A DNA stretch of 64,000 nucleotides from Pseudomonas ekonensis (GCF_019145435.1 NZ_JAHSTS010000002.1:1894001-1958000), one strand, 5' to 3'; shown: positions 38,663 through 47,783, counted from the stretch's first letter. Numbers and translations: made by a program. The notes: generated by a model from the sequence alone, not told the origin.

Positions 38663-39109
38663 TTAAGCCGCTACCACGACAACGCGTACGGTGGCTTCGA
38701 CTTCGGCGTGCAGGTGCACGGCCACGTCGAATTCACCCACGTTGCGGATGGTGCCGTTCGGCAGACGAACTTCGCTCTTCGCGACTTCAACGCCCGAGGC
38801 GGTCAGTGCGTCAGCGATGTCGTGGGTGCCGATCGAACCGAACAGCTTGCCTTCGTCGCCAGCGGTGGCAGTGATGGTCACTTCCAGCTCGGCCAGTTGG
38901 GCAGCGCGGCTTTCAGCCGAAGCCTTACGGTCTGCTGCGGCTTTTTCCAGCTCGGCGCGACGCTCTTCGAACGCAGCCAGGTTGGCGGCGGTCGCAGCGG
39001 TGGCCTTGCCGAAAGGCAGCAGGTAGTTACGACCGTAGCCGGCCTTAACCTTTACTTTGTCGCCCAGGTTGCCCAGGTTGGCGATTTTTTCCAGCAGGAT
39101 CAGTTCCAT
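38663..39109 (-). CDS. rplI: 50S ribosomal protein L9
   Basis: A 148-residue L9: the N-terminal domain [19 protein letters not shown] with the [17 protein letters not shown] rRNA-binding motif, a long central helix, and a C-terminal domain ([14 protein letters not shown]...). L9 supports reading-frame fidelity on the 50S subunit. It is the last gene of the rpsF-rpsR-DUF2232-rplI operon. Confidence 0.98.
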   Translation of the reverse strand: MELILLEKIANLGNLGDKVKVKAGYGRNYLLPFGKATAATAANLAAFEERRAELEKAAADRKASAESRAAQLAELEVTITATAGDEGKLFGSIGTHDIADALTASGVEVAKSEVRLPNGTIRNVGEFDVAVHLHAEVEATVRVVVVAA

Positions 39110-39130
39110 TTGGTATTAACCTCTTAACTT

Positions 39131-40024
39131 TTAACCTTCACCGTTCGCGTTATCGGTGTCTTTCGACACGTGACGACCGCGAAAATCAATCAGGCTGTCG
39201 ACAATGGCCAGAACCACGAGCAACGGATAGATCAGCTGCATGAACAGCAACAGCGTCACGTACAACCCCACCAGCCAGAAACCGGCCAGTCGCTTTTGCG
39301 CCACCAGCCCGTGAATCAGGGCCAGCCCGGCGAACACCAGCGGTACGCTGCACAACGGCGTCAACATGGCCATCTGCGCACCGAGGTTCGGGCCCAGAAG
39401 CATCAACGCCAGCAGCAACATCGCCGGCCCCAGCGGGATCCGGATGGCGCGGAACTCGCGACCAAAACCACCCGGGTTGTACAGCATCGCCTGCCAATAA
39501 CGCCCGACAATCAGGCTCAGCACGCTGACGATCTGCAACAGGGCCGCAATCAGGCCGGTCAGGACCGGTGCGATCAGCGACGCGAAACGCGCTTGCTCGT
39601 CCACCGACAACTGCCGGTAGGCATCACCGAGAAGCGCCGGCATGACCTTTATCAAGGCCTGCGCGAGCATCTCGATCTGGGGCGCGAACGCTGCCCCGAG
39701 CACCACTGAAAACACCACGCCCATCGCCACGCTGACCAGCAGCACGCGGAACCAGGACTCGCTTGCGCGCAACACCAGCGCAAGCCCCGAAGACCCCAGC
39801 AGCACCAGAAGCGCCCGCGGGTCATCGGCAAACAGCCACCAGAGCAATGCCGGCAGCAGTCCCAGCGACAGAACGCCCAGGGCGTCCGTCAATCCGCGCC
39901 GCAGAAGCACCAGGCTCCCGGCGGCGGCACCCAACCAATACAACAACGGCAATGTTGCACATCCGGCCACCACGAGAGTGGCCTGCATACGGCCGCGCAT
40001 GATGAATTCAGCTAAGGCGCGCAT
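39131..40024 (-). CDS. DUF2232-type integral membrane protein in ribosomal operon
   Basis: A 297-residue protein with about eight transmembrane helices (LVVAGCATLPLLYWLGAAAG, ALGVLSLGLLPALLWWLF, and so on). It fits the DUF2232/YybS-like family found between rpsR and rplI in pseudomonads. The C-terminal tail (~20 residues) is polar. Function unknown; the conserved position in a ribosomal operon suggests a housekeeping role or simple cotranscription. The start could also be the Met at residue 9 (ATG at 39998-40000). Confidence 0.82.
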   Translation of the reverse strand: MRALAEFIMRGRMQATLVVAGCATLPLLYWLGAAAGSLVLLRRGLTDALGVLSLGLLPALLWWLFADDPRALLVLLGSSGLALVLRASESWFRVLLVSVAMGVVFSVVLGAAFAPQIEMLAQALIKVMPALLGDAYRQLSVDEQARFASLIAPVLTGLIAALLQIVSVLSLIVGRYWQAMLYNPGGFGREFRAIRIPLGPAMLLLALMLLGPNLGAQMAMLTPLCSVPLVFAGLALIHGLVAQKRLAGFWLVGLYVTLLLFMQLIYPLLVVLAIVDSLIDFRGRHVSKDTDNANGEG

Positions 40025-40061
40025 GCATTCAATCCTTTGCTACTTGTCGACTGACCCGGTC

Positions 40062-40292
40062 TCAGCGGCCGTGGCTGTCGGTGTAGGCCAGCAGGGCCAG
40101 GAAGCGGGCGCGCTTGATAGCGGTGGCCAGCTGACGCTGATAACGAGCTTTGGTACCGGTGATGCGGCTTGGAACGATTTTGCCGGTCTCGGATACGTAG
40201 GCTTTCAGAGTGTTGAGATCTTTGTAATCGATCTCCTTCACGTCTTCAGCGGTGAAGCGGCAGAATTTACGACGACGGAAGAAACGTGCCAT
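40062..40292 (-). CDS. rpsR: 30S ribosomal protein S18
   Basis: A 76-residue S18: [20 protein letters not shown] start and the [20 protein letters not shown] core that binds 16S rRNA and S6. 28 bases downstream of rpsF. Confidence 0.98.
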
Positions 40293-40320
40293 GTAATAGG
40301 CTCCTCAAAAGATCCGTGGA

Positions 40321-40749
40321 TTACTCGTCAGCGTTATCGCTGTTGTCGCTGTCGCTATCGCTGTCGTCGCCGTCGGCGTTGACATCGTGCTCAGGACGCT
40401 CGCGACGCTCACGGCGCTCACTGCGGTTTTCTTCAGCCTTGAGCATCTCGGACTGGCCGGTGATGGCTTCGTCGCGACGGATGACCAGGTTACGGATCAC
40501 AGCATCGTTGTAGCGGAAGTTGTCTTCCAGCTCGGCCAGGGCCTTGCCGGTGCACTCAACGTTCAGCATCACGTAGTGAGCCTTGTGAACATTGTTGATT
40601 GCGTAGGCCAGTTGACGACGGCCCCAGTCTTCCAGACGGTGGATTTTGCCGCCGTCTTCTTCGATCAGCTTGGTGTAACGCTCAACCATGCCGCCGACTT
40701 GCTCGCTCTGGTCAGGGTGGACCAGAAAGATGATTTCGTAATGACGCAT
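40321..40749 (-). CDS. rpsF: 30S ribosomal protein S6
   Basis: A 142-residue S6: [20 protein letters not shown] start, the [20 protein letters not shown] core, then a charged tail ending in an Asp/Ser-rich run ([16 protein letters not shown]). In P. fluorescens the S6 C-terminus is known to be glutamylated by RimK; the terminal acidic residue fits. First gene of the operon; AAGGAG precedes ATG 40747-40749. Confidence 0.98.
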   Translation of the reverse strand: MRHYEIIFLVHPDQSEQVGGMVERYTKLIEEDGGKIHRLEDWGRRQLAYAINNVHKAHYVMLNVECTGKALAELEDNFRYNDAVIRNLVIRRDEAITGQSEMLKAEENRSERRERRERPEHDVNADGDDSDSDSDNSDNADE

Positions 40750-40998
40750 GAATGCTCCTTACGGGTTGTAGCCTGCCGCTTGAAAACGGTCAGACAAGGA
40801 GTGAATGACACTTGTGGACTTGCCGGCGCGGGGCACATGCGTGCCTGCCGTCACAGCAAGGGGCGCAATTGTAGAGAAGGGGCTGCGCAGGCGCAAGGCA
40901 ATTGGTGATTATTTGAGCAGCAGCGGCAAGCATTGAGCCGTAAGCCGCAAGCATTGAGCCTCAGGACCGTTTTTAGCTTGAGGCTTGCAGCTCGGCGC

Positions 40999-41760
40999 TT
41001 ACGGCTTGCGTGAAGCAGCCTTGGCCCGACGCTGACGCTGGGCCTCGAACAGGCACACGCCGGTGGCCACGGACACGTTGAGGCTGCTGACGCTGCCGGC
41101 CATCGGCAGGTTCACCAGGTAGTCGCAGTGCTCGCGGGTCAGGCGACGCATGCCCTTGCCTTCGGCGCCCATGATCAGGATGGTCGGACCGGTCAGGTCC
41201 TGGTCGTAAAGGCTGGTTTCAGCCTCGCCCGCCGTGCCGACGATCCACAGGCCGCGCTGCTGGAGTTTCTCCAGGGTGCGCGCCAGGTTGGTCACGGCCA
41301 CCAGCGGAATCACTTCCGCCGCACCGCAGGCGACCTTGCGCACGACAGGGGTCAGGGTCGCGGACTTGTCCTTGGGCACGATCACCGCCAGCGCACCGGC
41401 GGCATCCGCCGAACGCAGGCAGGCGCCTAGGTTGTGCGGGTCGGTCACGCCGTCGAGCACCAGCAACAGCGGCGCGCCTTCGGTGCGGTCGAGCAGTTCG
41501 TCGAGCATCGCCTCGCCCCAGACCTGGCTCGGGCTGACTTCCGCCACCACGCCTTGGTGAACGCCCTCGACCCAGGCGTCCATTTCGCGGCGCTCGGCCT
41601 GGCCGACCGGAACGCGGTTCTCGTTGGCCAGCTCGATCAGCGGCTGCACGCGCGGATCATTGCGGCTTTCGGCCAGCCAGATCTGCTTGACGCGCTTGGG
41701 ATGGTGACGCAGCAACGCTTCTACCGCGTGCACACCGTAGATTTTTTCCAGCTGACTCAT
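40999..41760 (-). CDS. rlmB: 23S rRNA Gm2251 methyltransferase RlmB
   Basis: A 253-residue SPOUT methyltransferase that 2'-O-methylates G2251 in the P-loop of 23S rRNA. The N-terminal substrate-binding domain starts EKIYGVHAVEALLRHHP; the knot motifs LDGVTDPHNLGACLRSADA, ILIMGAEGKGMRRL and NLPMAGSVSSLNVSVA are canonical. Its start overlaps the rnr stop by four bases. Confidence 0.97.
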   Translation of the reverse strand: MSQLEKIYGVHAVEALLRHHPKRVKQIWLAESRNDPRVQPLIELANENRVPVGQAERREMDAWVEGVHQGVVAEVSPSQVWGEAMLDELLDRTEGAPLLLVLDGVTDPHNLGACLRSADAAGALAVIVPKDKSATLTPVVRKVACGAAEVIPLVAVTNLARTLEKLQQRGLWIVGTAGEAETSLYDQDLTGPTILIMGAEGKGMRRLTREHCDYLVNLPMAGSVSSLNVSVATGVCLFEAQRQRRAKAASRKP

Positions 41761-44372
41761 GATTTGGCCTTGGGTTTACGCGCCCCGCCGCTTTTGGCCG
41801 GAGCGGAGCCCGACTTCGGCGGGCCCTTGCGGTGTTTGCTTGGCTTGCTGCCCGGCGCCGACCGTCCGGCCTTGCCCCCGGCTGGCGCCTTGCCGCCGCT
41901 CTTGGCTTCCGCCAGCAGCGCTTTCTTCATTTCGCGGCTTTTGCGCACTTCGGCGTTCTTCGCCACCGCATCGCTCGGACGGTAGGCATCGGACGCCTTT
42001 TCCTTGGCCGGACGGCGGCTGGCGGTCTTCGTCGGCGCCGGAGCCGGTTCGGCGGCGGCCTTGGCGGCCGGCGCGGCGGTTTCGGTGCTGCGTTTCTTGC
42101 GGCCGACCGGTGCGTTGACGGTCTTCTCCGCCATCTCGAAGTCGATCTTGCGCTCGTCGAGGTCGACGCGCATGACGCGCACTTCCACGGTGTCGCCCAG
42201 GCGGAAGCTGCGACCGGTGCGCTCACCGGCCAGGCGGTGGTGCACAGGGTCGAAGTGGTAGTAGTCGCCCGGCAGCGCGGTGACGTGCACCAGGCCTTCG
42301 ACGTAGATGTCGGTCAGCTCGACGAACAGGCCGAAACCGGTCACGGCAGTGATCACGCCCGGGAACGATTCGCCCACGCGGTCTTTCATGAACTCGCACT
42401 TGAGCCAGTTCACCACGTCGCGGGTGGCCTCGTCGGCACGGCGCTCGCTCATCGAGCATTGCTCGCCGAGCTGCTCCAGCGCCGCCTCGTCGTACGGATA
42501 GATGCGCGCCTTCGGAATGCTCATCGCACCGGCACGGCGTACGTGCGGAGTGTTCTGCTTCGAATGGATCACGCTGCGGATGGCCCGGTGCGTGAGCAGA
42601 TCCGGGTAGCGGCGGATCGGCGACGTGAAGTGGGTGTAGGCTTCGTAGTTCAGGCCGAAGTGGCCGTCGTTCTCGGCGCTGTACACCGCCTGGCTCAGGG
42701 AGCGCAGCATCACGGTCTGGATCAGGTGGAAATCCGGACGGTCCTTGATCCCCGCCAACAGGGCTTGGTAGTCCTTCGGCGTCGGGCCTTCCTTGCCTTT
42801 GTGCAGGGACAGGCCGAGCTCGCCGAGGAACGCGCGCAGCTTTTCCAGACGCTCCGGCGGCGGGCCGTCGTGGACGCGGTACAGCGCGGGGATCTCATGC
42901 TTCTGCAGGAATTCGGCGGTGGCCACGTTGGCCGCCAGCATGCATTCCTCGATCAGCTTGTGCGCGTCGTTGCGGGTGGTCGGACGGATTTCGGCGATCT
43001 TGCGCTCGGAACCGAAGATGATCCGGGTTTCCTGGGTCTCGAAATCGATCGCGCCGCGTACGTGACGGGCAGCCAGCAGCACTTTGTACAGCGCATACAG
43101 CTGCTTGAGGTGCGGCACGATGTCGGTGTATTCGCCGCGCAGCTTGCGCCCTTCGGCGGCTTTCGGCGTTTCCAGCATCGCGCTGACCTTGTTGTAGGTC
43201 AGGCGCGCGTGGGAGTGGATCACCGCTTCATAGAAGCAGTAGTCGGTCATTTCGCCGGACTTGGAGATGGTCATCTCGCAGACCATGGCCAACCGGTCGA
43301 CGTGCGGATTCAGCGAGCAGAGGCCGTTGGACAGCTCTTCCGGCAGCATCGGCACCACGCGCTCGGGGAAGTACACCGAGTTGCCGCGAACCTGGGCCTC
43401 GGCGTCCAGCGCCGAACCGATCTTCACGTAGCTGGAAACGTCGGCGATCGCCACATACAGCTTCCAGCCGCCGGAGAACAGGCGCAGCTTGCCGGGCTTG
43501 GCTTCGCAGTAGACCGCGTCGTCGAAGTCCCGGGCGTCTTCGCCGTCGATGGTGACGAACGGCAGATGGCGCAGGTCGATGCGCTTCTCTTTGTCCTTCT
43601 CTTCGACTTCAGGCTTGAGCTTGCGGGCTTCCTTGACCACCGCCTCGGGCCAGACGTGCGGAATGTCGTAGGTGCGCAGGGCGACATCGATCTCCATGCC
43701 CGGCGCCATGTAGTTGCCGACGACTTCGATCACATCGCCCTGGGGCTGGAAGCGCGGGGTCGGCCAGTGGGTGATCTTCACCTCGACGAACTGACCGATC
43801 TGGGCATTGGCGTTGCGGCCCGGCGTCACCAGCACTTCCTGCTGGATCTTCGGGTTGTCGGCCACGACGAAACCGATGCCGCCTTCTTCGAAGTAACGGC
43901 CGACGATGCTTTCGTGGGCGCGGGAGACCACTTCGACGATCACGCCTTCACGGCGGCCGCGACGGTCGACACCGGACACCCGGGCCAGGGCACGGTCGCC
44001 GTCGAACACCAGGCGCATCTGCGCCGGGCTCATGAACAGGTCCTCGGAGCCGTCGTCCGGCACCAGGAAGCCGAAGCCGTCGCGGTGACCGCTGATGCGG
44101 CCCAGGATCAGGTCGAGCTTGTCCACCGGCGCATAGGTGCCGCGGCGGGTGTAGATCAGCTGGGCGTCGCGCTCCATCGCACGCAGGCGGCGGCGCAGGG
44201 CTTCGATCTGGTCTTCGGTGGTCAGACCGAACTCTTCGACCAGCTCTTCGCGGGCAGCGGGCGAACCCCGGTCAGCAAGGTGCTGCAGGATCAGTTCGCG
44301 GCTGGGAATGGGGTTTTCGTATTTTTCCGCTTCACGAGCGGCCTCGGGATCGAGGGACTGCCAATCGGCCAT
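41757..44372 (-). CDS. rnr: Ribonuclease R
   Basis: An 871-residue 3'-5' exoribonuclease able to degrade structured RNA. Order: N-terminal helix-turn-helix (ILQHLADRGSPAAREELVEE), cold-shock domains, the RNB core with TIDGEDARDFDDAVYCEAKP (catalytic Asp cluster), VHDGPPPERLEKLRAFL, NYEAYTHFTSPIRRYPDLL, an S1 domain (PGVITAVTGFGLFVELTDIY), and a ~130-residue Lys/Ala/Pro-rich tail typical of pseudomonad RNase R. It is transcribed with rlmB. Confidence 0.97.
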   Translation of the reverse strand: MADWQSLDPEAAREAEKYENPIPSRELILQHLADRGSPAAREELVEEFGLTTEDQIEALRRRLRAMERDAQLIYTRRGTYAPVDKLDLILGRISGHRDGFGFLVPDDGSEDLFMSPAQMRLVFDGDRALARVSGVDRRGRREGVIVEVVSRAHESIVGRYFEEGGIGFVVADNPKIQQEVLVTPGRNANAQIGQFVEVKITHWPTPRFQPQGDVIEVVGNYMAPGMEIDVALRTYDIPHVWPEAVVKEARKLKPEVEEKDKEKRIDLRHLPFVTIDGEDARDFDDAVYCEAKPGKLRLFSGGWKLYVAIADVSSYVKIGSALDAEAQVRGNSVYFPERVVPMLPEELSNGLCSLNPHVDRLAMVCEMTISKSGEMTDYCFYEAVIHSHARLTYNKVSAMLETPKAAEGRKLRGEYTDIVPHLKQLYALYKVLLAARHVRGAIDFETQETRIIFGSERKIAEIRPTTRNDAHKLIEECMLAANVATAEFLQKHEIPALYRVHDGPPPERLEKLRAFLGELGLSLHKGKEGPTPKDYQALLAGIKDRPDFHLIQTVMLRSLSQAVYSAENDGHFGLNYEAYTHFTSPIRRYPDLLTHRAIRSVIHSKQNTPHVRRAGAMSIPKARIYPYDEAALEQLGEQCSMSERRADEATRDVVNWLKCEFMKDRVGESFPGVITAVTGFGLFVELTDIYVEGLVHVTALPGDYYHFDPVHHRLAGERTGRSFRLGDTVEVRVMRVDLDERKIDFEMAEKTVNAPVGRKKRSTETAAPAAKAAAEPAPAPTKTASRRPAKEKASDAYRPSDAVAKNAEVRKSREMKKALLAEAKSGGKAPAGGKAGRSAPGSKPSKHRKGPPKSGSAPAKSGGARKPKAKS

Positions 44373-44534
44373 TAGAGAGTTTTCACCTTGTCTATATGCG
44401 GGCTAGTTTGGCATAGGCGCCATGAAACGGGAAATTTCACGCTCTATAGAGGCCCATCTGATGCCTTGTATCGGCCCCGCCAAAGCGTTTTGCACGCCGC
44501 CGGTAAAAAAAACCATTTTTTTGCGCGCCAGGGG

Positions 44535-44563
44535 TTTACAGTTAAAAAGACGCTCCGTATAGT
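44535..44563 (+). promoter_or_regulatory. Sigma-70 promoter of first tRNA-Leu
   Basis: TTTACA (44535-44540) and TATAGT (44558-44563) are 17 bases apart, followed by a G+C-rich GCGCGCC discriminator typical of stringently controlled stable-RNA promoters. Confidence 0.85.
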
Positions 44564-44599
44564 GCGCGCCATCGACAACGCAGACACGTTGACGAAGCT

Positions 44600-44686
44600 G
44601 CCCAGGTGGTGAAATTGGTAGACACGCCAGCTTCAGGTGCTGGTGACCTTACGGTCGTGGAAGTTCGAGTCTTCTCCTGGGCACCA
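44600..44686 (+). tRNA. tRNA-Leu (anticodon CAG), copy 1
   Basis: 87 bases including the encoded CCA. The acceptor GCCCAGG pairs with CCTGGGC, the anticodon stem is CCAGC / GCTGG with loop TTCAGGT, and the long variable arm (TGACCTTACGGTCG) marks a class II leucine tRNA. The T-arm contains GTTCGAGTC. Confidence 0.97.
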
Positions 44687-44709
44687 ATTTCGAGTCTCGT
44701 GACTCACAC

Positions 44710-44736
44710 AAAAAACCCGCGAAAGCGGGTTTTTTG
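44710..44736 (+). terminator. Terminator of first tRNA-Leu
   Basis: AAAACCCGC-GAAA-GCGGGTTTT followed by further T residues, 24 bases after the tRNA. Confidence 0.93.
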
Positions 44737-44788
44737 CATTCTGCCCTCCCGATTTGCAAAAGAAGATTTATTAAAATCAAATCAGGGG

Positions 44789-44817
44789 TTTACAGATCAA
44801 AATGCGCTCCGTATAGT
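44789..44817 (+). promoter_or_regulatory. Sigma-70 promoter of second tRNA-Leu
   Basis: TTTACA (44789-44794), 17-base spacer, TATAGT (44812-44817) and GCGCGAC discriminator, near-identical to the promoter of copy 1. Confidence 0.85.
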
Positions 44818-44851
44818 GCGCGACATCAACAGCGACATCGCTGATTGAGAA

Positions 44852-44938
44852 GCCCAGGTGGTGAAATTGGTAGACACGCCAGCTTCAGGTGCTGGTGACC
44901 TTACGGTCGTGGAAGTTCGAGTCTTCTCCTGGGCACCA
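44852..44938 (+). tRNA. tRNA-Leu (anticodon CAG), copy 2
   Basis: An 87-base tRNA identical in sequence to copy 1, 252 bases downstream, with CCA encoded and anticodon CAG. Confidence 0.97.
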
Positions 44939-44943
44939 ATTCA

Positions 44944-44969
44944 GAAAAACCCGCGAAAGCGGGTTTTTT
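44944..44969 (+). terminator. Terminator of second tRNA-Leu
   Basis: The same AAAACCCGC-GAAA-GCGGGTTTT hairpin with T-run as after copy 1, six bases from the tRNA 3' end. Confidence 0.93.
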
Positions 44970-44992
44970 CGTTTCCGGCGTTTGAAAGTTCC

Positions 44993-45101
44993 TGTGGTGA
45001 GGGAGCTTGCTCCCGCTGGCGGGCATAGCCCGCCTCAGTTTAGCCATACGCCAGATGTCGACTGCTTCGCAGCCGAGCGGGAGCAAGCTCCCTCGCCACA
45101 G
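44993..45101. repeat. REPIN downstream of tRNA-Leu genes
   Basis: TGTGGTGAGGGAGCTTGCTC at 44993 is inverted as GAGCAAGCTCCCTCGCCACA ending at 45100, with about 60 bases between; an internal GGCGGGC/GCCCGCC hairpin lies in the loop. Confidence 0.85.
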
Positions 45102-45154
45102 TCTCCCTCCCCTTAACAAACCCTCGCCCCAACCTCAAGGCGCATTTGAGAACA

Positions 45155-45173
45155 AAACTCGTTTATCATTGTT
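45155..45173 (-). promoter_or_regulatory. Possible Fur box
   Basis: The minus-strand 19-mer centred on AATGATAAACG matches the Fur consensus at 11 of 19 positions, including the uninterrupted AATGATAA. It lies ~40 bases before an iron-type ABC binding protein gene. Confidence 0.4.
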
Positions 45174-45210
45174 GCAAGTTTTTGCAATGCGACAGTGAGG
45201 AACCCTGCGA

Positions 45211-46221
45211 ATGATGCTTCGAAATACCCTGCGCCGCGGCTTGACCTTCACCCTGCTCGGCCTGGCACTCGCCACTCCCCTCACCCAGGCTGCCGACGCA
45301 GTCGCCCTGACGCTCTACAACGGCCAGCACAAGGAAGTCGGCGACGCGGTCGCCAAGGCCTTCGAAGCCAAGACCGGCATCCACGTCAACGTGCGCAAAG
45401 GCAGCAGCAACCAGCTCGCCAGCCAGGTCATCGAAGAAGGCGACCGCTCTCCCGCCGACGTGATCTACACCGAAGAGTCCCCGCCCCTGAACAACCTGGG
45501 CGAACTGGGCCTGCTGGCCAAGGCCGACGACACCACCCTGGCGGTGCTGCCCAAAGAGTACGTCGCCGGCAACGGCACCTGGATCGGCGTCACCGCGCGG
45601 GTGCGCGTCGTGGCGTTCAACCCCAAGCTGATCGATGAGAAAGACCTGCCCAAGTCGGTGCTGGACTTCGCCGACCCGCAATGGCAAGGCAAGGTCGGCT
45701 TCGTCCCGACCAGCGGCGCCTTCCAGGAACAGGCCGTGGCCATCATCAAAAAGCACGGCCGCGAAGCCGCCGAAGAATGGCTGACCGGCCTGCGTGCCTT
45801 CGGCAAGACCTACAGCAACAACATGGTCGCCCTCAAGGCTGTGGAAAACGGCGAAGTGGCCACCGTGCTGGTGAACAACTACTACTGGTTCGCGCTTCAG
45901 CGCGAGAAAGGCAAGCTGGATTCGAAACTGCACTACTTCACCGGCGGCGACGTCGGCGGGCTGATCACCGTGTCCAGCGCCGCGGTCCTTAAATCCAGCA
46001 AGCACCCCACGGAAGCCCAGCAACTGCTCGCCTACATGGCCAGCGAAGAAGGCCAGCGCGTGATTACCCAGACCACCGCCGAGTACCCGCTGCACAAAGG
46101 CATGGAATCGGATCGCGGGCTCAAGCCGTTCAGCGAGCTGGAAGCGCCGGACGTGACCCCGGCCGACCTCGGCAACGCCGAAGAGGCGCTGGACCTGGAA
46201 CGTGAAGTCGGCCTGAACTGA
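45211..46221 (+). CDS. Ferric-iron-type ABC transporter substrate-binding protein
   Basis: A 336-residue periplasmic protein with a signal peptide (cleavage after TQAAD, ~residue 28). LTLYNGQHKEVGDAVAKAFE opens the mature part, as in FbpA/FutA family Fe(III)-binding proteins, and the adjacent tyrosines in VNNYYWFALQREKG are the expected iron ligands. ATG 45211 or 45214 may be used; the AGTGAGG site favours the first. The permease begins inside its stop codon (TGATG). No ATPase gene follows. Confidence 0.88.
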   Translation: MMLRNTLRRGLTFTLLGLALATPLTQAADAVALTLYNGQHKEVGDAVAKAFEAKTGIHVNVRKGSSNQLASQVIEEGDRSPADVIYTEESPPLNNLGELGLLAKADDTTLAVLPKEYVAGNGTWIGVTARVRVVAFNPKLIDEKDLPKSVLDFADPQWQGKVGFVPTSGAFQEQAVAIIKKHGREAAEEWLTGLRAFGKTYSNNMVALKAVENGEVATVLVNNYYWFALQREKGKLDSKLHYFTGGDVGGLITVSSAAVLKSSKHPTEAQQLLAYMASEEGQRVITQTTAEYPLHKGMESDRGLKPFSELEAPDVTPADLGNAEEALDLEREVGLN

Positions 46222-47783
46222 TGGACACCCCGCTCTCCGCCCCAACGCGCGGCGACTACATGCCGCGGCGCAGACGGCCATCGGTCTGGCTGCTGTTACC
46301 GGTGTTGCTGCTGGTGGTGCTGAGCCTGCTGCCGCTGGCCTATGTCGGCCTCAAGGCCTGGCAGGCCGGCTGGTCACAGGCGCTGCACCTGCTGTGGCGC
46401 CCCTACGTGTTCGGCCTGCTGCGCAACACCCTGGCGCTGATGGTCGGCGTGACGCTGGCCTGCGGCGTGATCGGCCTGTCGCTGGCCTGGCTGCTGGAGC
46501 GCAGCAACCTGCCGGGACGGCGCCTGTGGGGTGTGATCCTGTGTCTGCCGTTCGCCGTGCCGGCGTTCGTCAGCAGCTTCACCTGGGTGTCCCTGAGCGC
46601 GCAGTTCGAAGGTCTCGGCGGGGCGATCCTGGTGATGAGCCTGTCGAAGTATCCGCTGATCTTCCTGCCGGTCGCGGCGACGCTGCGCAACCTCGACCCG
46701 TCCCTGGAAGAGTCGGCCCGCACGCTGGGGCAGAGCCGCCGGGGTGTGTTCTTGCGCGTCACCCTGCCGCTGCTCTGGCCATCGCTGCTGGCAGGTTCGC
46801 TGCTGATTGCGCTGCACATGCTGGTGGAGTTCGGCGCGCTGTCGATCATCGGCCTGCAGACCTTCACCACCGCGATCTATCAGCAGTTCGAACTGGAATT
46901 CAGCAACGCCAACGCGGCCATGCTGTCGGCCGTGCTGCTTGCCCTGTGCCTGACCCTGCTTTGGCTGGAACTGCGCATGCGCGGCAAGGGCCGGCACGTG
47001 CGCACCGGCCAGGGCGCCGCGCGACGGGCCGAACAGGTGCGCCTCGGTGCCTGGGCGATCGCCGGCCAGTCGTACTGCCTGTTGCTGGCGGTCGCGGGCA
47101 GCGGCATCCCCCTCGGCATGCTGGGCTACTGGCTGGCCGTGGGCTCCTCGGCCGCGTTCCCGGTCGCCGCCATCACTGAAGCGTTGCTGTCGTCGCTGGC
47201 GCTGTCGCTCGGCGGCGCGGCGCTGTGCCTGGTGCTGGCGGTGCCGGTCGGCTTGCTGGTGGTGCGCCACAAGGGCCGGCTGGCGATCTGGGCCGAGCGC
47301 CTGCCGTACCTGCTGCATGCGCTGCCGGGCCTGGTGATCGCGCTCACGCTGGTGTACTTCGCCCTGCATTACGTGCCGGCGCTCTACCAGACTTGCGCGC
47401 TGCTGCTGATCGCCTACGCCTTGCTGTTCCTGCCGCTGGCCCAGGCACCGATCCGCACGGCGCTGAACAAGGCCGCGCCGCAGCTGGAAGAGGCGGCGCG
47501 CACGCTGGGCGCATCGTCCTTCACCGCGTTCTGCCGGGTGACCTTGCCGATCATCTTCCCGGCGCTGGGCGCAGCGTTCGCACTGGTGTTCCTGGATGCG
47601 ATGAAGGAACTGACCGCGACGCTGCTGCTGAGCCCGACCGGACTCAACACCCTGGCCACCGAAGTGTGGGCGCATACGGCGAACGTGGAGTTTGCGGCAG
47701 CGGCGCCTTATGCGGCGCTGCTGATCGTGGTGTCGGGGTTGCCGGTCTACCTGCTGACCACCCGGATGTACCTGAGCCGCTGA
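46221..47783 (+). CDS. Iron-type ABC transporter permease (fused, FbpB-like)
   Basis: A 520-residue permease with ~12 transmembrane helices in two homologous halves. Each half carries the EAA coupling motif: LEESARTLGQSRRGVFLRV near residue 163 and LEEAARTLGASSFTAFCRV near residue 421, characteristic of FbpB/SfuB/ThiP-type double permeases. It overlaps the binding-protein gene by one base. The required ATPase must be encoded elsewhere. Confidence 0.9.
   Translation: MDTPLSAPTRGDYMPRRRRPSVWLLLPVLLLVVLSLLPLAYVGLKAWQAGWSQALHLLWRPYVFGLLRNTLALMVGVTLACGVIGLSLAWLLERSNLPGRRLWGVILCLPFAVPAFVSSFTWVSLSAQFEGLGGAILVMSLSKYPLIFLPVAATLRNLDPSLEESARTLGQSRRGVFLRVTLPLLWPSLLAGSLLIALHMLVEFGALSIIGLQTFTTAIYQQFELEFSNANAAMLSAVLLALCLTLLWLELRMRGKGRHVRTGQGAARRAEQVRLGAWAIAGQSYCLLLAVAGSGIPLGMLGYWLAVGSSAAFPVAAITEALLSSLALSLGGAALCLVLAVPVGLLVVRHKGRLAIWAERLPYLLHALPGLVIALTLVYFALHYVPALYQTCALLLIAYALLFLPLAQAPIRTALNKAAPQLEEAARTLGASSFTAFCRVTLPIIFPALGAAFALVFLDAMKELTATLLLSPTGLNTLATEVWAHTANVEFAAAAPYAALLIVVSGLPVYLLTTRMYLSR

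Noticed and set aside
41832..44375. 847-codon open frame antisense to rnr
   Set aside because: Low-complexity His/Val/Arg-rich translation typical of antisense frames in GC-rich genes; RNase R on the other strand has full domain structure.
44372..44534. Possible integrated element at the tRNA-Leu genes
   Set aside because: No integrase, no repeated tRNA 3' fragment and no base-composition shift; the second tRNA is a complete duplicate, not an attachment-site remnant.
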